From Arthrobacter sp. OY3WO11 (GTDB lineage: Bacteria; Actinomycetota; Actinomycetes; Actinomycetales; Micrococcaceae), in assembly GCF_001641125.1 (NCBI RefSeq), contig NZ_LWLP01000001.1, positions 3,308,133-3,372,132 on the forward strand: a DNA stretch of 64,000 nucleotides. Direction: 5' to 3'. This document shows positions 7,843-16,848 of the stretch, piece by piece (positions within the stretch are counted from its first letter, which is position 1; each line of letters starts with the position of its first letter). Both the position numbers and the translations under genes were made by a program. The notes below the pieces were generated by a model. It saw only the letters and a program-made list of their open reading frames with translations, ran no database searches and was not told the DNA's origin.

Positions 7843-9183
7843 ATGTCCCAATTCACGCGAAGACAACTCCTGAGTGCGGGCCTGGGCACCGCAGCGGTGG
7901 GGCTCCTTTCCGGCTGTGCCACGCCAGGCATACGCTCCGTCAACACAGCACCGGTGCTCGCTCCAGCCGCAAGCGGGGAAAAGATTACCCTGACGTACTG
8001 GTGCTGGCTCAAAGATGCCCAAAAGGTGGCCGACATCTGGAACGCCTCCCATCCGCAGGTCCAGGTGGAGGTCGTGTGGATTCCCGGCGGCAATGCCGGC
8101 GGGTATCAAAAGCTCTATTCAGCCCTGGCCGCCGGCGGCGGACCTGACCTGGCTCAGGTGGAGATGCGGTCCCTCCCCGAGTTCATGCTGGTCAACGGCC
8201 TGGTGGACGTTGCCCGGTACGGCGCCCAGGACTACGCGCACCTGTACGACCAGACCCTGTGGGGCCAGGTCAGCTTTTCCGGCGGTGTGTACGGCATCCC
8301 CCAGGACTCCGGGCCCATGGCCATGTTCTACCAGCCGGCAGTCCTGGACCAGGTGGGCGGCACGAACCCCGGCACGTGGGACGAATGGGCAGCCCTGGCA
8401 CGCGAACTGCGCCAAAAGGACGTCTACCTGGACTGCTTCCCGCTGGGCGACGCCTCCGTGTTCACGGCGTTCGCGGCCCAGGCCGGGGCCAGCTGGCTCC
8501 GGCCTGAGGAGGACGGCTGGGTCATCAACATGACTGACGACGCCACCATGAAGGTTGCCCGCTTCTTCGACCAGGCAATCGATGCGGACCTTGTCCAGAC
8601 GGCGTTCGGCGCATACTCCCCCGGGTGGTTCGCTGCAGCCGCCAAGGGAACCATTGCCTCCGTGGTGTCCGGCAGTTGGGGAGACGCCCTTATTGAGGGC
8701 GTCAGCGGCGGCAGCGGCAAATGGCGGGTGGCACCCATGCCCACCTGGGGCGGCACCGGGTTCGGGTCAAGTTACCTTGGCGGTTCCACCGCAGCAGTCC
8801 TGGCCAACAGCAAACACCCCCGCGAAGCACTCGAGTTCGCAGTCTGGATGACAACGTCGAGGGAAGGCATCGACGCCGAAATCGCCAACAGCGGCATTGG
8901 CTGGTCGCCGTCGCCGGACTTCATCGGCACTCCACGGCAGGCGCCTTCGGAGTTCTTCGGCGGCCAAAGCTACCACCAGGAAATCTTCGTGCCGGCGGCC
9001 CAGCAGCAGAACAAGGACTGGTCCTGGTGGCCCGTCACTCAGCAGTCCTTCAACATCCTGAGCGACGGCTTCCGGAAGAAGGCGTCCGGAACGAGCCTGG
9101 TGGACTCGGTAGCTACGGCGGAACAGCAGATCATGACCGTCTTCAGGAACAAGGGCCTCAGCATTCGAAAGGAAGCGTCATGA
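7843..9183 (+). CDS. Sugar ABC transporter substrate-binding lipoprotein
   Basis: 446 residues, family 1 extracellular solute-binding protein. The leader combines a twin-arginine-like RRQLLSAG (Arg6, Arg7) with a lipobox LLSGC, so Cys25 would be acylated and hold the mature protein on the outer face of the membrane. The body shows the usual signatures of carbohydrate binders: ITLTYWCWLKDAQKVADIWNA near the N terminus, PDLAQVEMRSLPEF, and aromatic-rich WSWWPVTQQSFN near the end. It delivers an oligosaccharide or glycoside to the two permeases that follow, with 4-base overlaps. The start has AGGTGAAGG just upstream. No ATPase is encoded nearby, so a shared MsiK-type ATPase is expected (family knowledge). 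Confidence 0.9.
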   Translation: MSQFTRRQLLSAGLGTAAVGLLSGCATPGIRSVNTAPVLAPAASGEKITLTYWCWLKDAQKVADIWNASHPQVQVEVVWIPGGNAGGYQKLYSALAAGGGPDLAQVEMRSLPEFMLVNGLVDVARYGAQDYAHLYDQTLWGQVSFSGGVYGIPQDSGPMAMFYQPAVLDQVGGTNPGTWDEWAALARELRQKDVYLDCFPLGDASVFTAFAAQAGASWLRPEEDGWVINMTDDATMKVARFFDQAIDADLVQTAFGAYSPGWFAAAAKGTIASVVSGSWGDALIEGVSGGSGKWRVAPMPTWGGTGFGSSYLGGSTAAVLANSKHPREALEFAVWMTTSREGIDAEIANSGIGWSPSPDFIGTPRQAPSEFFGGQSYHQEIFVPAAQQQNKDWSWWPVTQQSFNILSDGFRKKASGTSLVDSVATAEQQIMTVFRNKGLSIRKEAS

Positions 9184-10181
9184 CAGCGACATCACCCACC
9201 GCACGGACGGGGCAGGTTTCGTCCGCGCAATCTTCCGCACGGACGGGGCAGGTTTCGTCCGCGCAATCTTCCGCCCGGCCGGGCAAGCGCGGCGACCGGA
9301 CAGGCGCCGCATCCCGTGCGCCCTGGCTCCTGCTGGCGCCCTTCCTGGCGTTGTTCATCCTCACCTTTGTCCTTCCGATCTTCGTTGCAGTCCTTTCCAG
9401 CTTCACGAAAGTGACCCGAAGCGGGCTCTTTGGCGAAGCCGGGGTCAAGAGCGAATTCGCCGGTTTCAGCAACTACGCCCAGGCCCTGGCGGACGGCAGC
9501 TTCGTGGCGTCAATCGGACGCATGCTCCTGTTCGGCGTGGTGCAGGTGCCGCTAATGATCGCCCTCTGCACGGTGCTTGCCCTCATGCTCGAATCAGCGT
9601 CTGCCAAGTGGCCGGGTTTCTTCCGTGCCGCATACTTCCTCCCCTACGGCGTTCCGGGTGTCATAGCCACCATTCTCTGGTCCTTCCTCTACGTCCCCGG
9701 ACTGAGTCCCCTGTTCGATGTCGCAGCCCTGGTGGGTCTGACCCCCGATTTCCTGGGTGCCAACACCGTGCTGTGGTCGATTGCGAACATCGTCACCTGG
9801 AGCTACACCGGCTACAACATGCTGATCATCGTGGCCCAGCTGAAGGCCATCCCCGGGGAACTGTATGAGGCGGCGAAGGTGGACGGCGCCTCCACGTGGC
9901 GGGTGGCCCTCAGCATCCAGCTCCCACTGATCCGGCCCGCCCTTGTCCTCACAACAGTGTTCTCCATCATCGGCACCCTGCAGCTCTTCGCGGAGGCGCA
10001 GGTCCTGAAGACCGTCGCGCCTGCCATCGACAGCCAGTACACGCCCAACCTCAGCGCGTACACCACCGCGTTCGCCTACAACGACTACAACGTGGCCGCT
10101 GCGCAGGCCGTGCTGATCGCTGTGGCCGCCTTCGTCCTGTCCTTCGCCTTCCTCAAATTCACGAACAGGAAGTCATCATGA
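9180..10181 (+). CDS. Sugar ABC transporter permease, MalF-like
   Basis: 333 residues, six predicted membrane helices. The EAA loop EAAKVDGASTWRVALSIQLP contacts the ATPase. The cytosolic N terminus (about 1-45) is an odd Ser/Thr/Ala/Gln-rich extension holding two exact copies of ARTGQVSSAQSS encoded by a 36-bp tandem duplication; the first helix begins at about residue 47 (APWLLLAPFLALFILTFVLP). The ATG overlaps the stop of the binding-protein gene by 4 bases, and the next permease overlaps in the same way, so the three are translationally coupled. Confidence 0.9.
   Translation: MTATSPTARTGQVSSAQSSARTGQVSSAQSSARPGKRGDRTGAASRAPWLLLAPFLALFILTFVLPIFVAVLSSFTKVTRSGLFGEAGVKSEFAGFSNYAQALADGSFVASIGRMLLFGVVQVPLMIALCTVLALMLESASAKWPGFFRAAYFLPYGVPGVIATILWSFLYVPGLSPLFDVAALVGLTPDFLGANTVLWSIANIVTWSYTGYNMLIIVAQLKAIPGELYEAAKVDGASTWRVALSIQLPLIRPALVLTTVFSIIGTLQLFAEAQVLKTVAPAIDSQYTPNLSAYTTAFAYNDYNVAAAQAVLIAVAAFVLSFAFLKFTNRKSS
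9201..9272 (+). repeat. 36-bp perfect tandem duplication inside the permease gene
   Basis: Units at 9201-9236 and 9237-9272 are identical over 36 bases and stay in frame, adding 12 residues per copy (ARTGQVSSAQSS). Exact identity implies a recent slippage or unequal-crossover event, so copy number may vary between strains. Confidence 0.95.
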
Positions 10182-11095
10182 CCGCAACCGTGACCCCGCC
10201 GTCGACATCGGCTTCCCCTGCCCGCACGTCCACTGCAGGGACCAGGCGTTCCGGCAGCAAAGGCCGCCCGTCCACCATCATCGTCACAGCGGTGCTGGTG
10301 GTGGTTGCCCTGTACTTCCTCATTCCCGTGTACTGGGTGGTGGTCGCAGCCACCAAGTCCACGGAGGACCTGTTCTCCACCAACGGATTCTGGTTCGCCC
10401 CCACCGTTGCGCTGTGGGACAACCTTGCGCAGGTGCTCAGCTATGACAACGGCATCTTCATCCGGTGGTTCCTGAATTCGGTACTGTATGCCGGCATCGG
10501 CGCCCTCCTGGCCACCTACTTTGCGGCGGCGGGCGGCTACGCGCTGGCCAAGTACGAGTTCCGCGGCCGGAACCTGGTCTTTGGAACCATCCTGGGCGGA
10601 GTGCTGGTACCCGGCACGGCCACAGCCCTGCCGCTCTTCCTTCTCTTCAGCCAGCTGGGGCTGGCCAACACGTACTGGAGCGTGCTGCTGCCGTCCCTCG
10701 TCTCGCCGTTTGGACTGTTCCTGTGCCGGATCTATTCGCAGGCCACTGTGGACACCTCACTCATCGAGGCGGCCAGGCTGGACGGCGCGGGCGAACTGAA
10801 GATTTTCCACACCATCGGGCTGCGTGTCCTCACCCCCGCCCTGGTCACCGTGTTCCTCTTCCAGCTGGTGGGAATCTGGAACAACTATTTCCTGCCGCTC
10901 GTGATGCTGTCCGATTCCGGGCTGTACCCGATCACGCTCGGCCTGAACAACTGGCTGAGCCAGGTGGACCGGCTCCCTGAGTTCTACGAGCTGACCACCG
11001 GCGGCGTGCTGCTCTCGATCATCCCGCTCAGCATCGCCATGGTGGTCCTTCAGCGCTTCTGGCGCGGCGGCCTCACCGAGGGTTCCGTCAAGTAG
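10178..11095 (+). CDS. Sugar ABC transporter permease, MalG-like
   Basis: 305 residues with six membrane helices. After a Ser/Thr/Arg-rich cytosolic head the first helix is IIVTAVLVVVALYFLIPVYW. The ATPase-docking EAA loop reads EAARLDGAGELKIFHTIGL, and the terminal segment LLSIIPLSIAMVVLQRFWRGGLTEGSVK matches the end of MalG-type proteins. It forms the import channel with the preceding permease. ATGA overlap with the upstream gene. Third and last gene of the operon; a strong hairpin follows. Confidence 0.9.
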   Translation: MTATVTPPSTSASPARTSTAGTRRSGSKGRPSTIIVTAVLVVVALYFLIPVYWVVVAATKSTEDLFSTNGFWFAPTVALWDNLAQVLSYDNGIFIRWFLNSVLYAGIGALLATYFAAAGGYALAKYEFRGRNLVFGTILGGVLVPGTATALPLFLLFSQLGLANTYWSVLLPSLVSPFGLFLCRIYSQATVDTSLIEAARLDGAGELKIFHTIGLRVLTPALVTVFLFQLVGIWNNYFLPLVMLSDSGLYPITLGLNNWLSQVDRLPEFYELTTGGVLLSIIPLSIAMVVLQRFWRGGLTEGSVK

Positions 11096-11111
11096 GAAAC
11101 TTCCCAACGCA

Positions 11112-11166
11112 GGACGGCACGTCGCGGCAACCCCCTCAGTCTGGGGACTGCCGAGACGTGCCGTCC
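11112..11166. terminator. Bidirectional hairpin terminator
   Basis: GGACGGCACGTC (11112-11123) pairs with GACGTGCCGTCC (11155-11166), a perfect 12-bp stem continued by inner GCGGCA/TGCCG pairs. It lies between the convergent importer operon and transsulfuration gene, and serves both. Confidence 0.8.
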
Positions 11167-11182
11167 AGGTTTAAAGGCGAGG

Positions 11183-12346
11183 CTAAGGGATGGCGGCGAA
11201 CGCCTGGTCCAGGTCCGCGATCAGGTCCTCCACGTCCTCGATGCCGCAGGACAAGCGGAGGAGGTTCACCGGAACCGCCAGCTCGGTGCCTTTGACGGAG
11301 GCGTGGGTCATCTCGGACGGATAGTTCATCAGGGATTCGATGCCGCCCAGGGACTCCGCAAGGGTGAACACGGACGTCGATTCCGCCACCTTCCGGGCAG
11401 CAGCCTCGCCGCCCTTGAACTGCACCGAAACCATGCCGCCGAAGCTCCGCATCTGCTTTTTGGCGAGCTCGTGGCCCGGGTGGGACGGCAGGCCCGGATA
11501 CAGGACAGCCTCCACCTCGGGGCGTTCCAGGAGCCACTCAGCCACGGCCTGGCCGTTAAGGCTGTGCCGGTCCATGCGGACCCCCAGGGTCTTCAGCCCG
11601 CGGGTGGTGAGGAAAGCGTCCATGGGACCGGAGACGGCGCCCACGGCGAACTGCACGAAGCCGATCTTCTCCGCGAGCTCCGCATCATTGACCACGACGG
11701 CGCCGCCCACTACGTCCGAATGCCCACCGATGTACTTGGTGGTGGAGTGGACCACGACGTCGGCACCCAGGGCGAGCGGGTTCTGCAGGTAGGGGGACGC
11801 GAAGGTGTTGTCCACCACGAGGAGGGCACCGGCGTCGTGCGCTATTCCTGCGAGCGCCGCGATGTCGGTGATCTTCATCAGCGGGTTGGACGGCGTCTCC
11901 ACCCACACGAAGCGGGTCTTGTTGGCGGCCACCGCTCCCCGGACGGCGTCGAGGTCCGCCATGTCCACCGGAGTGTTGCCGATCCCCCACCCTCCCAGTA
12001 CCCGGCTGATGAGCCGGTAGGTGCCGCCGTAGGCGTCGTTGCCCAGCACAATGTGGTCGCCCGGGCGGGTCAGTGCCCGGATGAGCGAATCCTCCGCGGC
12101 CAGCCCGGAGCTGAAGCTGTAGGCGTGGGTGCCGCCTTCCAGCGCGGCGAGCTGTTCCTGCAGGGCGTCCCGGGTGGGGTTGCCGCCGCGGCCGTACTCA
12201 TAACCGCTGCGGAGTCCGCCGATGCCGTCCTGGGCGTAGGTGGAACTGAAGTGCAGCGGCGGGACCACCGCGCCGGTGCGGGGCTCGAAGGCCTGTCCGG
12301 CGTGGACGGCACGGGTGTTGAAACCTTGGTTTTCGGGGACGGACAT
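11183..12346 (-). CDS. Cystathionine gamma-synthase / gamma-lyase family PLP enzyme
   Basis: 387 residues, the usual length. Cys/Met metabolism PLP enzyme: PLP-binding Lys204 in HSTTKYIGGHSD, Asp179 in VVDNTFASP, and YGRGGNPTRDALQ near the N terminus, where Tyr and Arg reach across the dimer. It could make cystathionine from an activated homoserine (MetB) or cleave cystathionine to cysteine (gamma-lyase). It lies 42 bases downstream of a cystathionine beta-synthase gene on the same strand, which favours reverse transsulfuration, homocysteine to cysteine, as the main direction (inference). AAGGAG precedes the ATG at 12346. Confidence 0.9.
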   Translation of the reverse strand: MSVPENQGFNTRAVHAGQAFEPRTGAVVPPLHFSSTYAQDGIGGLRSGYEYGRGGNPTRDALQEQLAALEGGTHAYSFSSGLAAEDSLIRALTRPGDHIVLGNDAYGGTYRLISRVLGGWGIGNTPVDMADLDAVRGAVAANKTRFVWVETPSNPLMKITDIAALAGIAHDAGALLVVDNTFASPYLQNPLALGADVVVHSTTKYIGGHSDVVGGAVVVNDAELAEKIGFVQFAVGAVSGPMDAFLTTRGLKTLGVRMDRHSLNGQAVAEWLLERPEVEAVLYPGLPSHPGHELAKKQMRSFGGMVSVQFKGGEAAARKVAESTSVFTLAESLGGIESLMNYPSEMTHASVKGTELAVPVNLLRLSCGIEDVEDLIADLDQAFAAIP

Positions 12347-12388
12347 GATGCTCCTTGTCTGGGTGAAGCCGTATCAGGGTGAAGCAGG

Positions 12389-13774
12389 TCAGTTGCTGAG
12401 GTAGGCCAGGAGGTCGTGCCGGGTGAGGATGCCCACGGGCGCGCCGACGAACGTGACCATCACGGTGTCCACGTCCGAGAGCAGTTCCCTGGCCGCCGAA
12501 ATGGTTTCCAGCGATCCGATGACGGGCAGCTTGGGGCCCATGTGCTCGGAGATCTTGTCCGTCAGTTTGGCTTCGCCACGGAACAGCTTGGCGGTCAGGG
12601 TGCGTTCGTCCACGGCACCGAGCACCTCGCCCATCACTACCGGCGGCTCCTGGGACAGGACCGGGATGTGGCTGACGCCGAACTCGTTCATGATGTTGAT
12701 GACGTCGCGCACGGATTCGTTGGGATGGATATGCACAAGGTCCGGCAGTTCGCCGTTCTTGGAGCTGATGACCTCCCCCACGGAGGTCTCCTCGCCGCCG
12801 GAGAGGAAACCGTAGGAACGCATCCACTGGTCGTTGAAGATCTTCGCCAGGTAGCCCCGGCCGGAGTCCGGAAGGATCACGACGACGACGGCGGACTCGG
12901 GCAGGTCCCGCACCGCCTTCAGCGCAGCCACCACGGCCATGCCGGAGGATCCGCCCACCAGGAGGCCCTCCTCGCGGGCCAGGCGCCTGGTCATGGCGAA
13001 GGAATCGGCATCGCTGACCGCGATCACCTGGTCCGGGACGGACTTGTCGTAGTTCGCCGGCCACATATCCTCGCCGACGCCTTCCACGAAGTACGGGCGG
13101 CCGGTGCCGCCGGAGTACACCGAGCCTTCCGGGTCCGCGGCGATGATCCGGACCACCCCGCCGTCGGACTCCGGCCGGCCCGCCGATGCTTCCTTCAGGT
13201 AGCGGCCGGTGCCGGTGATGGTTCCGCCGGTTCCAGCGCCAATGACGCAATGGGTGATCCTGCCGTCCGTATCGCGCCAGATCTCCGGACCGGTGGTCTG
13301 GTAGTGGCTTCCGGGCGCTGCGGGGTTGGAGAACTGGTCCGGCTTGTACGCACCGGGGGTCTCCCGGACAATCCGGTCCGAGACGCCGTAGTAGCTTTGG
13401 GGGCTGTCCGGCGGCACGGCGGTGGGCGTCACCACCACCTCAGCCCCGTACGCCTGGAGGACGGCGCGCTTGTCCTCACCCACCTTGTCCGGAACCACGA
13501 AGACGCACTTGTAGCCTTTTTGCTGGGCCACCAGGGCCAGGCCCACCCCGGTGTTGCCGGACGTGGGCTCGACGATGGTCCCGCCGGGCTGCAGCTTGCC
13601 GTCCCGCTCGGCGTCCTCGATCATCTTCACCGCAATGCGGTCCTTGATGGACCCGCCCGGGTTCAGGTACTCCAGTTTGACCAGGACGGTGGCTTTGATG
13701 CCTTCCGTCACGTGGTTGAGTTTGATGAGCGGGGTATTGCCGATGAGGTTCAGGATGGACTGGGCGTACTTCAT
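12389..13774 (-). CDS. cbs: Cystathionine beta-synthase
   Basis: 461 residues. The catalytic PLP domain (about 1-325) carries the Schiff-base Lys44 in NPGGSIKDR, the substrate loop PTSGNTG at 70-76 and the glycine-rich GAGTGGTITGTGRYLK phosphate cradle. The C-terminal 130 residues form a pair of CBS domains (DLVHIHPNESVRDVINIMNEFGVSHIPV and the region up to VGILTRHDLLAYLSN), the nucleotide-sensing Bateman module. It condenses serine (or O-acetylserine) with homocysteine to cystathionine. Unlike human CBS it lacks a heme-binding N-terminal extension. It leads an operon with the gamma-lyase/synthase gene. Confidence 0.92.
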   Translation of the reverse strand: MKYAQSILNLIGNTPLIKLNHVTEGIKATVLVKLEYLNPGGSIKDRIAVKMIEDAERDGKLQPGGTIVEPTSGNTGVGLALVAQQKGYKCVFVVPDKVGEDKRAVLQAYGAEVVVTPTAVPPDSPQSYYGVSDRIVRETPGAYKPDQFSNPAAPGSHYQTTGPEIWRDTDGRITHCVIGAGTGGTITGTGRYLKEASAGRPESDGGVVRIIAADPEGSVYSGGTGRPYFVEGVGEDMWPANYDKSVPDQVIAVSDADSFAMTRRLAREEGLLVGGSSGMAVVAALKAVRDLPESAVVVVILPDSGRGYLAKIFNDQWMRSYGFLSGGEETSVGEVISSKNGELPDLVHIHPNESVRDVINIMNEFGVSHIPVLSQEPPVVMGEVLGAVDERTLTAKLFRGEAKLTDKISEHMGPKLPVIGSLETISAARELLSDVDTVMVTFVGAPVGILTRHDLLAYLSN

Positions 13775-13918
13775 GGATACAAAGCTACCGCTTCACTGCC
13801 GTGGGCACCTTCCCAGGATTTTGGCCCCGGCGGCACGCCACGCGGAGCCGGCCGTCCCCAGCAGGTTCCACGCAGGCACGGGTGGGATCATTGGGCGGTG
13901 CAGCAGTTCGCCTGGTTG

Positions 13919-15085
13919 ATGAAAGTCCGGAGCTACCTCCTTCCCGGAGCAATGCTCCTGGCCGGTGTTGTCTCCCTCGCCTCCGGGGCACTCCCCCTGC
14001 CTGCCTTCGACGCACTGGCGGGCCGCACCCTTCCCATCCTCGCGTTTGTGCTCGCGATGTCCCTGCTGACTGAACTGCTGGACGAAGCGGGGCTGTTCAA
14101 GGTAGTTACGGAGCGCCTGGCCGGGCTGGGCCGGGGCCGAGTGTTCCTGTTGTGGCTCCTTGTAGTGGCGCTGGCGACTATTGCCACTGTTTTCCTGTCG
14201 CTCGACACCACTGCCGTGCTGGTGACGCCGGTAGTGGTTCTCCTCGCAGTCCATGCCGGCATCCAGCCGCTCCCCTTCGCGTTGACCACCATTTGGCTCG
14301 CCAACACGGCGTCCCTCCTGCTGCCTGTGTCAAACCTGACGAACCTGCTGGCACAGGACGCGCTGGGACTCAGTCCCCTGGGCTTTGCAGGCACCGTCTG
14401 GGCACCGGCACTGGTGGGGGTCGTTGTTCCGCTGGCCCTGCTGTGGCTGGCGTTCCGCAAGGACCTGCGGGGACGGTACCGGCCGCAACGGTCCCCCGGA
14501 GTGCGGGACCGGCCGCTGCTGGTCATTGCAGCGGCCACCCTGCTGGTCCTGCTGCCCGCCCTGGTGTCCGGCGTACCCGTGCAGTATCCGGCCATCATGG
14601 CGGCGGCCTTCCTCCTGATGGTCTTCCTCTGGCGGCGGCCCTCCGTGCTGCGGTGGTCCATGGTTCCGTGGCGTCCGCTGATGCTCACGGTTGGACTGTT
14701 CATGGTCGTTGAGGCCCTGCATGCCAACGGGTTGACGGCGCTCCTGGCAGGCGCGGCCGGCCAGGGCGACAGCCTGCCCGCCCTCATGCACCTGGCAGCG
14801 CTGGGCGCCGGAGCGGCAAACGCAGTAAACAACCTGCCTGCCTATCTGGCGCTTGAGCCGGTGGCCGGGTCTCCGGCCCGGGTGGCCGCACTCCTGATCG
14901 GTGTCAACCTTGGCCCACTGGTCACTCCGTGGGCGTCCCTTGCCACCCTGCTCTGGCATGAGCGGTTGCGGGCGCTGAACGTCCCCATCAAATGGAGCGG
15001 CTTTGCCCTGGCCGGGCTGGTGGTGGCAGCCCTTACGGTCCCGCTTGCGGTTGTGGCCCTGTGGGTGGCGTCCGGGATGCCCTGA
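13919..15085 (+). CDS. SLC13/ArsB-type ion transporter
   Basis: 388 residues, about ten membrane helices. The repeated re-entrant signatures of the ArsB/citrate (IT) superfamily are visible: SLDTTAVLVTPVVV in the first half with SNLTNLLAQ, and ANAVNNLPAYLALEP with LIGVNLGPLVTPWASLATLLW in the second. These hairpins bind the anion in relatives that move arsenite, dicarboxylate or sulfate. The specific substrate is not clear; its position divergent from a sulfur amino acid operon is suggestive only. The ATG at 13919 has a weak ribosome site, and an in-frame GTG at 13898 is an alternative that adds 7 residues. Confidence 0.82.
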   Translation: MKVRSYLLPGAMLLAGVVSLASGALPLPAFDALAGRTLPILAFVLAMSLLTELLDEAGLFKVVTERLAGLGRGRVFLLWLLVVALATIATVFLSLDTTAVLVTPVVVLLAVHAGIQPLPFALTTIWLANTASLLLPVSNLTNLLAQDALGLSPLGFAGTVWAPALVGVVVPLALLWLAFRKDLRGRYRPQRSPGVRDRPLLVIAAATLLVLLPALVSGVPVQYPAIMAAAFLLMVFLWRRPSVLRWSMVPWRPLMLTVGLFMVVEALHANGLTALLAGAAGQGDSLPALMHLAALGAGAANAVNNLPAYLALEPVAGSPARVAALLIGVNLGPLVTPWASLATLLWHERLRALNVPIKWSGFALAGLVVAALTVPLAVVALWVASGMP

Positions 15086-15087
15086 CG

Positions 15088-15495
15088 CTACCCGGCGGAC
15101 TGCGCCTGCTGGTCAGCGGGAAGGTTCTCCCACAGTCCCATGATGTTGTTTTCGGGATCCTTGAAGTAGGCGAAGTAGCCCATCCCGGGAATCTCGTTCT
15201 TGGGCATAACAACAGAACCGCCCAGTTCCTCTATGGTCTTCAGCGTGGCATCGATGTCCGGCACGTCCACCGTGATGACGGGGTTGGTGATCTGGTCCTC
15301 GCGGGCCATCATGCCGCCGTTGATGGCACCCGCGGTTGTGGGCTGGCCGGTGGCCTCGTCCATGGGCGTGGTGATCACCATGTTGTAGTCCATTCCAGGG
15401 ACAGGTTCTATCCGCCAGCCGAGGGCCTGCTGGTAGAACTTCCTGGCCCGCTCCTGATCGTCCGCGGGGATTTCGAAATGCACTACTCCACCCAT
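15088..15495 (-). CDS. VOC/glyoxalase-fold protein
   Basis: 135 residues. Vicinal oxygen chelate fold with two beta-alpha-beta-beta-beta halves: GGVVHFEIPADDQERARKFYQQALGW opens the first and VITVDVPDIDATLKTIEELGGSV the second, with the closing YFAYFKDPENNIMGLWE. His6 and Glu in GLWE fit the metal positions of glyoxalase-like members. Members include dioxygenases, glyoxalases and resistance proteins; function is unassigned. AGGTGA before 15495 supports this start over a longer frame. The stop is 2 bases from the convergent transporter gene. Confidence 0.85.
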   Translation of the reverse strand: MGGVVHFEIPADDQERARKFYQQALGWRIEPVPGMDYNMVITTPMDEATGQPTTAGAINGGMMAREDQITNPVITVDVPDIDATLKTIEELGGSVVMPKNEIPGMGYFAYFKDPENNIMGLWENLPADQQAQSAG

Positions 15496-15605
15496 TGCGC
15501 TCACCTGGAATCTCTGGAATCTCGAAAGGAACAGCGCGGACGCCCCGCGCCACACCTGGGAGTCTAGTCCTCTGTCCGCGGCCGGGTAAGAGCCGCGGAC
15601 GAGCC

Positions 15606-15668
15606 GAGTTTTTGTCCAGATATGCAGGCTTCCGAGGCGCGCAACCCGGCATAAGTGGACAAAAACTC
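15606..15668. repeat. 63-bp palindromic intergenic element, copy 1
   Basis: Outer arms GAGTTTTTGTCCA and TGGACAAAAACTC are perfect complements. Just inside, the left arm continues GATATGC while the right arm reads, in complement, CTTATGC, so the two ends are distinguishable. Copies 2 and 3 lie at 46774 and 61257. This copy is between two divergent genes, which argues against a simple terminator role. Confidence 0.9.
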
Positions 15669-15734
15669 CGGCCCCGGAACCGGCACGGCGGACACGGCGG
15701 GCAAACTGTCAGGGCACCGTGGGACGATGGGTGA

Positions 15735-16718
15735 ATGACGATCGCAGAGGTGCCCGCACGGCTGGCGGCCGCCGCGGACGCCTCCCTCCGGTGGTATCCG
15801 GGCGGCCCCTACGACCTGGTGCGGACCCTCCGTCCGCTCCTGCGCGGCAACAGTGATCCGTCCTTCGCGGCCGAAGGCGGCGTCATCTGGAACGCCTTCA
15901 CAACAGCCGAGGGCACCGCCACCCTCCGGCTCAGCCCGGCAGGCAGCCCCGAGATGGAGCACAGGGTGGACGTCCAGGCCTGGGGTCCGGGCGCCGCGGC
16001 GGCGGTAGCGGCAGCGCCGCGCCTCCTGGGGGCACACGACGATTGGTCGGCATTCGACGAACCGGTGTTCCATGCCACGCTCCCCCGCATGGTCAGGGAA
16101 GCGCGGCGGCGCAGCCTGGCCGTCCGGCTTCCCTCCAGCGGCCGCATGGTGGACCAGCTCGTGCCCATCATCCTGGAACAGAAAGTCACGGTCATCGAAG
16201 CCCGCCGCGGCTACCGATACCTCCTCCACCGCTTCGGTTCCCCCGCACCGATGGCTGGATCGTTGGCTCCCGCCGGTCTGGCGCTGGCGCCCACGGCGGC
16301 GCAGTGGCTGCAGGTCCCCAGCTGGGAGTGGCACAAGGCCGGGGTGGGCCCGCAGCGCTCCGCAACGGTGATGCGGGCGCTGCGCTCCGCCGTCGCGCTT
16401 GAACGGCTGGCGGAGCTGACGGCGCTGGAGGCGGCCGCAAAATTGCAGACCATTCCCGGCATCGGCATCTGGACAGCCGCGGAAGTGGTGCAGCGCACGC
16501 ACGGCTGCCCAGACTCGATCTCCGTGGGCGATTACCACCTCGCCGCCTACGTCGGGGCCGCACTGACCGGCCGGCGGATCGATGACGCCGGCATGCTCCG
16601 GCTGCTGGAACCGTGGGCGGGACACCGCCAGCGCGTAGTGCGGATGATCCAAAGCAGCGGCTTCCGCAAACCCACGTTCGGTCCGCGGATGACCATCCAG
16701 GACCACCGCCGGCACTGA
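15735..16718 (+). CDS. DNA-3-methyladenine glycosylase, AlkA-like
   Basis: 327 residues. Helix-hairpin-helix GPD superfamily base-excision enzyme that removes alkylated purines from DNA. The hairpin is LQTIPGIGIWTAAEV at 238-251 and the catalytic aspartate is Asp266 in SISVGDYHLA. No iron-sulfur cysteine cluster follows, as in AlkA and unlike MutY/Nth. The N-terminal 110 residues match the AlkA beta-rich domain only loosely. A single gene, preceded by the palindromic repeat at 15606-15668 and followed by an ABC exporter. Confidence 0.88.
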   Translation: MTIAEVPARLAAAADASLRWYPGGPYDLVRTLRPLLRGNSDPSFAAEGGVIWNAFTTAEGTATLRLSPAGSPEMEHRVDVQAWGPGAAAAVAAAPRLLGAHDDWSAFDEPVFHATLPRMVREARRRSLAVRLPSSGRMVDQLVPIILEQKVTVIEARRGYRYLLHRFGSPAPMAGSLAPAGLALAPTAAQWLQVPSWEWHKAGVGPQRSATVMRALRSAVALERLAELTALEAAAKLQTIPGIGIWTAAEVVQRTHGCPDSISVGDYHLAAYVGAALTGRRIDDAGMLRLLEPWAGHRQRVVRMIQSSGFRKPTFGPRMTIQDHRRH

Positions 16719-16848
16719 CGCCCGCCGGGCACACGGCCCCCAACGCACGTGCGCGATTTTTCCGTGGACTCGTGCCGGGGATGGGTATAGCGTGGCGCCA
16801 GGGAGCCCGTCCCAGAGCCCCGGCACGCCGCCTCCTCTGGAGTCACGC

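Noticed and set aside
9201..9272. CRISPR-like repeat
   Set aside because: The 36-bp units are directly adjacent with no spacer and lie in frame within a coding sequence.
12416..13918. Extension of the SLC13-like transporter to an 889-residue protein
   Set aside because: The added 500 residues are antisense to the cystathionine beta-synthase gene and His/Gly/Asp-rich without any domain; the transporter homology begins near 13919.
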